A stretch of 64,000 nt of DNA from Hepsetus odoe. Lineage: Eukaryota > Chordata > Actinopteri > Characiformes > Hepsetidae. The stretch is taken from positions 4,419,486 to 4,483,485 of the forward strand of contig CM029374.1 in assembly GCA_017165825.1 (NCBI GenBank). Reading direction: 5' to 3'. Positions 57,648 to 64,000 of the stretch are shown one piece after another. Under the pieces are notes generated by a model. It saw only the letters and a list, made by a program, of their open reading frames with translations. It made no database searches and was not told the DNA's origin. How positions within the stretch are numbered: position 1 is the first letter of the stretch; each line of letters opens with the position of its first letter. The translations under genes were made by a program, and so were the position numbers.

Positions 57648-60600
57648 TACAAATTCACATGCTGCACATTGCTCATAATAACCACCAGGGGGTGATTTTT
57701 GCTTTTGGGTTTACTGCAGAAATGACATTGAAAAACACTGAAGGTCAAGTTTACTGGTAATAAGCCTCTCACTCTCTCCACATGCCCCCCCCCACACACA
57801 CACACACACACACTGAGGTAGTGGGTAACTTTTATTGCACATTCTTTAACATTTGGTCAATTTTTTTTCCCGATCTGGTCTATAATAGAGCTGTGCAGTG
57901 ACCGCTGTTGGATGTTGTCCAGACTGAGAACAAAGAAAGGCTTGCATAGTAAAATGGCTTTGCATAGCTAGAAATGTTAAAAAGTTTTTTTAAACCCAGT
58001 TCTTATGGTGTGTGTGTGTGTGTTGGTGCCTGCAAAGTGTTGCCACAAAGAATGATCAGTGGTGTTGAAGTCAGCTGTGTGGATTAAGCTTGTGTGATGA
58101 ATCATGACACATTCTGTCTTTCGACGGAAAAGGCAAATGTAATTTTATGCTCTCACTTTTACATGAAGTGTTTCACTCTCTCTCTCTATAACATACACAT
58201 ACAATCAAGCATTCTGTGTGCGTCGGTCCGGAAAGATGAATGACTTATTATTAAGTGCCACGCCAGAATGCTTTTGCACACCAGATCACAGCTTGTGCAC
58301 AGAGCGGCAGAAGCACACATGTGGTCCACTGGAGCAGTGTTACAGGCCCCTGCAGGCCCTGGACCTTACACTCTCGGATCTAGCGGAACGGGTCGTGTGT
58401 TTGGTAATAGCTGGCTTGTTTTAATTGGTTTTATTTTTTTTACATTTTTTTTCTGAGTTTGTCTGGGTTTTATTCATCCTTGAACATTTGATAATTCTGT
58501 TGGGGTTGATTCCATGGTCTAAGATGACATTAAATCAGACCGTGTAGACTGTCTGTCTATGTAAGAACTTCTGGTTACATTGTCATTAATTCAGCAAATG
58601 GATGCACAGTTTTATACACCAGGAAATCATCAAAGGAATATTTACACAGCTGTGAAAGCTTACTTCTGTAACACTGAAGCTTTAAGACTGTATGGTTTGT
58701 TTTTGTCCTCTTGTGTGTCTGTGTAGAACCACCAGCTGAATGATGATACAGTGCTGAACCAGATAAACCTTGCAGAGCCGTCTGACCACCAGCTTCCAGA
58801 CCTTAGTGCAGAGGAGCAAGCCCTCATTCTGGGAGTGTGGTGGGTATCTTCGTCATGGGTTAATAAGAATATCTGAGTTGGATGTATAAATCTGTACAAA
58901 CCAACATCTTGAAAAATTGTGGAACAGTTTTCTTGTCCCTCTATTGCCAGTTTAATTAACCTCAAGTCATCCCTTCTTTTCTTGCTAAGCTGACTTAAGT
59001 GTGTGTGCAGGTGTTTGCATGTGTACTCCAAGGGTAATAATCCCTAAAGTGTCATTAACAAACATCTTGAGTTAGTACCTCTTTAAACCAGCACTTAAGG
59101 CTAAAAATGTTCTGAGCGACTGTGCTGTGCAACAAGCAGCACCATGTTCTTACGGAAGTGTGTGTGCAGACATATTCCTTCATGCATTGGTTGTCTGACA
59201 CTTTTATTGTCGTCCGTTTTAAGAGCCTGCCTCATACGTGTGGTATCAAATTTATTTCTGTGGATCAGGTCACACAAACCTTTTTTATGACTGTTATTTT
59301 AACTGCAGAAGTTTATCTTTTGCTGAAGGACATTTGAAGAAAACTGCACATTTATTTGTAATCTCTAAGATTAGTTTTATTTTCATTTCTATTTTAATAC
59401 TGGCCATCTCATATCAGTGCATTACTGTAAATGAGGTGTGAGCTGTTGTTATTGGAGAGCTTTGTTTTAATGTTAATGGTATTATTGTAGGTCATATTTA
59501 GTTCTCTTTAGTCTCAAGGTGCCTTTTATCTGTTAGTCTCTATCTGTTGCTAGTTAAATTTCCCTGATCTTTTTGTAATACTCTTTCTTTTGCCACCTTT
59601 GTTCCCTTTTGAGTACATTTATAATTAGAGTAATTGCTGCTCATTGTGCAATTTAAGTATCTTGCCTGAAGGCTCGGTGACTCTGCCCAGTCTTGCTTCT
59701 GTGCCATCAGTCCATGAACATCACATGAAGATCTCTGCTTGTTTCACTCCTTAGATTTAGTTCTTTTTCTTGGGAACTCAGTGGTTCAGTTATGCCCCAA
59801 CAAAACATATAATCTCAAAGTTTATTTTTCAGAAGCTGCACAGCATTCATTTCAAGTGCCCTACTGCACTGTTCAGGTTTTCGTTTTACACAAAGGAATG
59901 GCTTTGAGACTTTTGGTCCTCTCCCAGATTTTGCTGCCTCTTTCCTCTGCCCACATCTTTTGGTCTTTCTGCTCGCTCTCTCTCTGCCTGACTGTCCACA
60001 TCAAGCCCGCTTCTCTGCCTCTGGAGGAGGAGGCAGTGCTATGGAGTTACAGAGTAATTAGCTCTACGCTGGCCTGCTCTGCCTGTTCGATGCTAAAAGG
60101 TCATCATCCCTGCTGGCTGCTGCTGCTAGGAGACATTGCAGGCGTGGAATAATTAGCAGGGCGTAATTATGTGGGGCAGGGGCCTTAATTGGATTGAGTG
60201 ATGGCTGAAGATGGATTGAGCGCAGTGGAGCTGTGAAACTTCACGTAGGCCAAACTTCTTGCTTTGATTGAACATAGAAACATTTTTTGTTTTGTTTTGT
60301 TTTGTTTTTTTTTTCCCCCCCAGAACACTGAGGTTTCTGTTTTCGTATTTAATGAGCATGTTATTAATGCACCACCAAAGTGCTGTTTATCTGCTCCAGG
60401 TGGATCTGAAGCTGTATTTCGAAGATCAAGGGAGGCGTTTGATTGTAGTGAACAGATGAAATGTAATGAAATGATATTTAAGCTTTCGTGTAATTACGGT
60501 GTCATTTGTGCTTGGATTGATTGTGTGTTCAGCAGTTCAACAGCTTAAATACTTTAATGACTCTTTCATAGCAACAGTGCCCTCGTATTATAAACCAGAT

Positions 60601-62151
60601 GGCCTAATTATGCTAGATTACATAATGCATTATCATGTGAACTAAATCTGTGCCACCTCTTTCCAGCCTGAATTCAGATAATTACAGGCAAGTATTAATG
60701 CAATTTATATTTTGGAGTGAGTTCTGATTATAGAATATTGTGTCATTTTAGCATTTGTTGGCAAGTTTTAAGATGAGTACACGGACTACCTGGAAATACT
60801 AATGAAATCAAATGTATTAACCATGCACTGTGTGTTTTCCAGCCCATCCTGCTTCCTTCCTGGCTGGTTGAGTTTGTTGTATCTGCTGCTTTACTCTTAC
60901 TGTTACCTTCAAAGTGAACCAGACACAATGTCAGGTGCACATGCCATGTAGATGGAGGAAATATCAATGGGAAAACACATAAATCAGTGCATATAAAACT
61001 ATAATGGCCATCTGTCACAGATGATTATGCTTGAAAATGATGAAGATAATTACGCAACATTTGGAAAAAGTCCATATCGCTGTGTGCTGAGGAGAGGCGG
61101 TAAAACAATCAGAATTCACTCATGGTTGGAGGCAGTTTGCCTTCCCATTGGTGCCTTTCCTTTTAACTCTCATCAGCAGCAGTTGTGTTCACTTCTCCTC
61201 TTGAAGGTGTAATTATCTCTGACCTTCAGAGATGGCTACATTGCTGGTTGAAAAGACACGTTGAAAGAAACGTCTTCTAACACTGTCAGCCTGTCAGTGA
61301 TCTTTAGACTTATTTAGAGTTCAGTAAGGTAGATTTAAATAGTCCGTTAATTCTTCAACGTGATCTGCTACTTCTCTACACAACAGTATGAGACAGTAGG
61401 TTGATTTTTTTTTTTTTTCTGTTTTTCTCCCCCCCCACCTATTCAGTTCTAGTCACCTATATTTATTACAGATAATGGGCCTGTAACCAATAAGTGATTT
61501 CAGATTTTTTTCCCCCCTTTCCTCTGTAATTAGGAGCATACAGTGCTTTCATTGCAGACTGTAAATCCGTCTCAGCTCTGCTTTGTTTGCACACACTGTA
61601 GCAGGAAGCTGTGTGTAACTGAGACAAACAAAACCAGGAGAACACAAACAGTATTTTTCACATCGCTATACAGTTAGCTTAATGTTTGAACGTCATCAGC
61701 TCTTTTCACTTGGCAATTTTTGCGGATGAAAAAGCAAACAAGACTTTTACACAGAACCCGGGCTTATATTAAACACTCGTAAAGAAGACATAGAGAAGGA
61801 AAATGGATTCGTTGAGCAGTACCAGTGACCATTTTCAATTTTCCACCAAAAAGAGACGCTGCTAAAAAAGGACAGCTGCTAATAAAATTAAATAAATAAA
61901 TTTAAAAAAAAGTTCCCTGACTCCAGCTGAAACTCTTCATGATTGTGTATGTACGTGTGTGTGAAGGAGTTGGATGCCCCACTTATTTTTCTTTCGTTTT
62001 TAAATTTTAAACATTCAAAGAAGCAAACCTGCCCTAATTGTAATTTACTTTCTTAGTCATCACTTGTTTTATTTGTCTCTGCAGCACGGATTTCCAGAAG
62101 AACAATCCAGTTCACAAACTTAATGACGAAGAGCTCCTGGCTTTCGCGACA
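42961..62151 (+). CDS. ttc27: ttc27 5' portion: tetratricopeptide repeat protein 27, exons 1-9
   Basis: TTC27 is a conserved protein of about 840 residues in mammals with C-terminal TPR repeats. Its yeast relative is Emw1, and links to cell-wall integrity or RNA polymerase/U5 snRNP assembly come from family knowledge, not this sequence. Nine exons give 371 in-frame codons: 42961-43033, 46141-46318, 49041-49170, 50094-50234, 52584-52686, 57108-57272, 57441-57583, 58727-58839 and 62085-62151. Identification rests on recognised blocks: [81 protein letters not shown] and [20 protein letters not shown]. The part seen is the helical N-terminal half; the TPR array lies beyond the right edge. All phases agree. 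Confidence 0.95.
43833..44138 (+). repeat. 16-bp minisatellite, about 19 units
   Basis: Tandem copies of ACACTGTACACCCTGA vary mainly at the GTA/GTT/CTA/CTT positions. The array is regular with a constant 16-bp period; three periods make 16 codons, giving a spurious open frame on the minus strand. Confidence 0.95.
44139..44945 (+). repeat. degenerate telomere-like (CCCTAA-related) repeat with higher-order units
   Basis: The sequence is dominated by AACCCTAAACC/TTAACCCTAAACC words with CCCTAA on the + strand. A 33-bp unit (TTAACCCTAAACCTTAAGTG plus GCACCTAACACC) is tandem at about 44230-44295. A longer unit marked by TACTAGGAATG recurs at about 44201, 44379 and 44478. A short flank of the same type occurs at 43760-43790, before the 16-bp minisatellite. 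Confidence 0.8.
44963..45125 (+). mobile_element. decayed SINE family B
   Basis: A degraded head, 'gatggtggcctggtggagcc', is followed by GGTTTAAGTCCTACG in place of the B box. The tail CTCTGGATAAGAGCGTCTGC is intact, followed by TAAACG and AATGTAAAC. The body is shortened. Confidence 0.72.
46141..46318 (+). CDS. ttc27: ttc27 exon 2
   Basis: The acceptor is ATCGTTTAG and the donor ACAG|GTGAAG. Two bases plus 58 codons plus two bases. It encodes [40 protein letters not shown] and [18 protein letters not shown]. The LLQxxxEGxFEAxxL pattern matches the mammalian protein. An upstream in-exon GTAATG could act as an alternative donor, but using it would break the reading frame with exon 3. Confidence 0.9.
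47265..47407 (+). mobile_element. decayed retroposon 3' tail, related to the tail of the chimeric SINE
   Basis: 'ccctgccatggactgatgac' and CTGTCCAGAG, later 'ccctggtttggataagcggt', then GATGAATGAATGGATGGATG. This is the same order as the tail half of the element at 32274-32521, which carries CCCTGCGATGGGCTGGCGAC on its minus strand. It is strongly diverged and lacks a head. Confidence 0.65.
48630..48843 (+). mobile_element. tRNA-derived SINE, family B, full-length
   Basis: The A box GGTGGTCTAGTGGTAGGGTA and B box GGTTCGAATCCC (48690-48701) are intact. The body reads CCCTGAGCAAGACCCTTAAC, the tail CTCTGGATAAGGGCGTCTGC, and it ends in (AAATGT)n. It is the best copy of family B in the window. 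Confidence 0.9.
49041..49170 (+). CDS. ttc27: ttc27 exon 3
   Basis: The acceptor is TTCAATGTAG and the donor GAG|GTACTA. One base completes an Arg codon, then 43 codons. It encodes [40 protein letters not shown] and YSE. The QxNWTGPPV block is a TTC27 hallmark. Confidence 0.95.
49171..50093. other. ttc27 intron 3 (0.9 kb)
   Basis: No repeat or additional coding sequence was recognised. Confidence 0.8.
50094..50234 (+). CDS. ttc27: ttc27 exon 4
   Basis: It has 47 codons, phase 0 to phase 0, acceptor CTGCCTGTAG and donor GAG|GTGAGC. It encodes [40 protein letters not shown] and AKLESLE, a leucine-rich helical pair. LDGESVYSL and [13 protein letters not shown] match the mammalian protein. The exon has no internal ATG. 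Confidence 0.93.
50235..52583. other. ttc27 intron 4 (2.3 kb)
   Basis: It has a (GT)23 run at 50557-50603 and otherwise AT-rich sequence. A short direct repeat 'tgtggttccaatgacactg' / 'tgtggttccaatgacactac' lies at about 51919-51957. No coding sequence was seen. Confidence 0.8.
50557..50603. repeat. (GT)n microsatellite
   Basis: An uninterrupted run of about 23 units. Confidence 0.95.
52584..52686 (+). CDS. ttc27: ttc27 exon 5 (GC donor)
   Basis: The acceptor is GTCTGTAG. It has 34 codons plus one base: [34 protein letters not shown]. The only phase-compatible donor is AAAG|GCAAGG at 52687, a GC donor. A phase-1 end is required because exon 6 must begin with two bases of a split codon. No GT in range gives that phase. 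Confidence 0.9.
52687..57107. other. ttc27 intron 5 (4.4 kb), GC-AG
   Basis: It is AT-rich and bounded by GCAAGG and CTGCAG. It holds a Tc1-like transposon remnant at about 54230-54957. A repeat-free stretch at about 55160-55440 has a 62-codon open frame on the minus strand, not recognised. Confidence 0.75.
54230..54957 (+). mobile_element. decayed Tc1-like transposon with right terminal repeat
   Basis: Broken frames recall a Tc1-type transposase: [20 protein letters not shown] sequence near 54250-54290, then ELWSNGKLI near 54515-54541, and [12 protein letters not shown] near 54601-54640. These correspond to the 'W-S-DE' and 'WGVYG'-like regions. The right end ACCTGCCTAAAACTTTTGCA plus CAGTACTGTA (54921-54950) is the typical inverted terminus of a common fish Tc1 family. 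The left terminus is missing or beyond recognition. Confidence 0.72.
57108..57272 (+). CDS. ttc27: ttc27 exon 6
   Basis: The acceptor is GAACTGCAG and the donor ACAG|GTAGGC. Two bases plus 54 codons plus one base. It encodes [40 protein letters not shown] and [14 protein letters not shown]. The YYEYxKAKxxL helix is conserved with mammals. Confidence 0.94.
57273..57440. other. ttc27 intron 6 (168 bp)
   Basis: A short GT-AG intron with acceptor CTTCACAG. An open frame from 57158 reads through its start but hits a stop in the intron. Confidence 0.9.
57441..57583 (+). CDS. ttc27: ttc27 exon 7
   Basis: Two bases plus 47 codons, ending phase 0 at AAA|GTAAAC. It encodes [40 protein letters not shown] and [19 protein letters not shown] is the most conserved block of the N-terminal half. 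A (CA)n run begins 17 bases into the intron. Confidence 0.96.
57584..58726. other. ttc27 intron 7 (1.1 kb)
   Basis: It opens with a (CA)21 run (57601-57643). A second CA run lies near 57793-57812 and a GT run near 58009-58022. No coding sequence was seen. Confidence 0.8.
57601..57643. repeat. (CA)n microsatellite next to the exon 7 donor
   Basis: About 21 uninterrupted CA units begin 17 bases after the splice donor. Confidence 0.95.
58727..58839 (+). CDS. ttc27: ttc27 exon 8
   Basis: The acceptor is TCTGTGTAG and the donor GTG|GTGGGT with a split Cys codon. It has 37 codons plus two bases. It encodes [37 protein letters not shown]. It matches the mammalian LNDDTxLNxIxLA and MPDLxAEExAIILGIC segments. 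Confidence 0.95.
58840..62084. other. ttc27 intron 8 (3.2 kb)
   Basis: It contains repeat-free stretches with homeodomain-type motifs at 60050-60195 and 60560-60700 (see findings), and T runs near 60285-60320 and 61405-61435. No exon was recognised. A 137-codon open frame at 59739-60152 has no recognisable product. Confidence 0.75.
62085..62151 (+). CDS. ttc27: ttc27 exon 9 (last exon in the window)
   Basis: One base completes a Cys codon, then 22 codons: [22 protein letters not shown]. The acceptor is TCTCTGCAG and the donor ACA|GTAAGT, a strong consensus, ending in phase 0. The gene continues beyond 64000. Confidence 0.95.
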
Positions 62152-62161
62152 GTAAGTCATA

Positions 62162-62192
<31 letters not shown>

Positions 62193-64000
62193 CTCCATGT
62201 CTATGCAGCCTTGGTCCTGGCCTTGTGTCTCGATGTTTCCACTGGGTGCCGTAAACGGAAGAACGCTGAGCCGTGCTTTGGCCATGCATGTTAGCTTGGT
62301 CAATTCCAGACAATATATCTTCGTCTCTTTCTAGCGTGTGTGTGAACTTGCGACTTTCCATCTCTGTGACAGTGTGCACAAGAAAGTTTGCTCATCTGTC
62401 TGTCAGATGGATGGTCAAAACTGATCAAGCAAAGGGTGCCTGTATCTCCCTAAAACTTAAAGTAAAAAAACTTCATCACTTTGTTGAAAGATTACCAGAA
62501 GCTTATCTACATTATACTGATATGTTGATATATTGAGCAGCTCTATTATGAACTAATCTAACACTTTGAAATGGTTCAGCATCCTGATGTGGCTCTGTAC
62601 ATATAGATGACCATATATTTCAAGTGCAATGATCACATGGTCACAGTTGAAAGCTTGGACTTTTATATCTGTCAGATATTTTATATCATATACATATATG
62701 ATATATATGTTTTATATCAAACAGTGAATATTTGATTAGCTTACCCTGCTTGTGGCTAGCACGCTGAAGTTTCTGAAGATTCAGTAATAGAAACAGATCT
62801 TTGCATTAAGTGCATAAACTTGGAACAATACCTTAACCACAGCACTTTTAAATTTTACATAAACGATGCATAATCAAATATTTAGAGGGTCATATTATGA
62901 AATTGTTTATTCATGTCTACGTTTTAACAGTAACATATATAACTCGGTACAGGTCCGTATCTGGAAACCAAGATGCTTAAAAACAACTCTTTGTTGCCAT
63001 TAGAAAATAATCATAGTAAAATGAAAAAAACATTTCAACCACATGAATGGGATGAAACAAAATGGAAGATGAATAGACTATGGGCTAATGAAATTGGAAA
63101 GTAATATATCCACATGATCAAGCTTATTGGTTGTCTTGGATATCTCATTCTGCTGAAAGCATCTTGCTTTACATGCTTCAGTTGACAAAGCACTTCTTAA
63201 AGTATTATGACTGTGTCTGTTATTTACAAGTTTCCATCCTGGAATACACTTGTTTGATTTCTGAAGTTTGCCAGCACTGGCAGCATATATACATGCGTCC
63301 TTACACCCACACTCTGTTCCTTACTTAGTATACTTCAACCAAGGCACTCATAGAGCCAGTTGATCAAAGGTTCCTGCTCTGTCAGCATCTCATGTAAGTG
63401 TGACGAATGCTGTTAAGCACCGTATTAAGACCAATTTGCCGGGCTGATGTTTCAGCTTGTTCTGTTTTTTTGTTTCCTCCTCTTTAATTTATGCCTGGAT
63501 TATTGCCCTGCCTGTCGTCATGGTTGTTGAATCCATTTGCATTCATTACTGGTTCCCTTTTGCTTGCTCTCTTGTGAGAACATTTGTGTCTCAGCATTGT
63601 GTTCAGAGCTTGATATCTTTATTTGTAGGAGGGAGGGGAACACGTATTCATGTATTTGGGAGAGAGCCTTTCAGAACTTGACATCTGGAATCTGACTTGC
63701 AGCCAGAACATTTCCCCAAAAAATAGGGTATCATGTATCCTGATCATGTTAACCTTGAGTGAGCACATTCATCTCCTAAGACTGACCTGTAAATGCTGGA
63801 TCTCAAGGATGTTGTGATAATTGGCTGGTGGTCCCACCTTGATGTTAAGACCCCATAATTGTATTAAGACCATGGAGCCTTGTAAAGCCTAGATGGAAGT
63901 GGTACTGTTTACTTTTGCATTTTTTGCCCTGGGAGGCTTGGACAATGCCTTGGTCCTTTTGGCAACCTAATCAAAGCTGTCCCAAATTCTGTTTCTGTTC
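62152..64000. other. ttc27 intron 9, running off the window
   Basis: A (GT)14 run at 62164-62192 lies directly behind the donor. The rest is AT-rich with no recognised exon or mobile element. Confidence 0.75.
62164..62192. repeat. (GT)n microsatellite next to the exon 9 donor
   Basis: About 14 GT units begin 12 bases after the splice donor. Confidence 0.95.

Noticed and set aside
59739..60152. 137-codon + frame in ttc27 intron 8
   Set aside because: No recognisable product, no splice sites joining it to ttc27 in frame, and it overlaps the TAATTA cluster; more likely non-coding.

Overview
The window is nuclear genomic DNA from a ray-finned fish. The evidence is short, well-conserved coding exons with GT-AG introns and several tRNA-derived SINE families. 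Decayed Tc1/mariner and hAT-type elements, very abundant CA/CT microsatellites and a CpG-rich promoter also fit. The repeat types suggest a teleost, perhaps an otophysan, but I cannot name the species.

Two protein-coding genes on the + strand account for everything clearly coding. (1) The 3' end of birc6 (BRUCE/Apollon, a giant E2/E3 hybrid ubiquitin ligase): nine consecutive exons from 4594 to the stop at 33316-33318, about 477 residues, including the whole C-terminal UBC domain. The 3' UTR runs to about 34.1 kb. (2) The 5' half of ttc27 (tetratricopeptide repeat protein 27): nine exons from the ATG at 42961 to 62151, 371 residues. The gene runs off the right edge before most of its TPR repeats. 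All exon phases join without a break in both genes. BIRC6 followed by TTC27 on the same strand is also the mammalian order, so this is conserved microsynteny.

Layout: 1-4.6 kb, upstream birc6 intron with an antisense LINE tail; 4.6-33.3 kb, birc6 exons and introns, including a 12.4-kb intron; 33.3-34.1 kb, 3' UTR; 34.1-42.9 kb, intergenic, with a trinucleotide array invaded by SINEs and a LINE and a 69-bp minisatellite; 42.9-43.6 kb, ttc27 CpG island and exon 1; 43.7-45 kb, a 16-bp minisatellite and degenerate telomere-like repeats in ttc27 intron 1; 46-64 kb, ttc27 exons 2-9 in visibly AT-richer, SINE-poor introns.

I found no new gene system. The most noteworthy points are a likely GC-AG intron in ttc27, microsatellites directly abutting several splice sites, and a head-to-head SINE pair just upstream of a UBC-domain exon. 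A chimeric SINE with a 12-bp target-site duplication, nested insertions in a trinucleotide array, the telomere-like intron block and several repeat-free intronic/intergenic stretches that may be conserved regulatory elements are also of interest. Regulatory calls are by eye and need alignment to other genomes.
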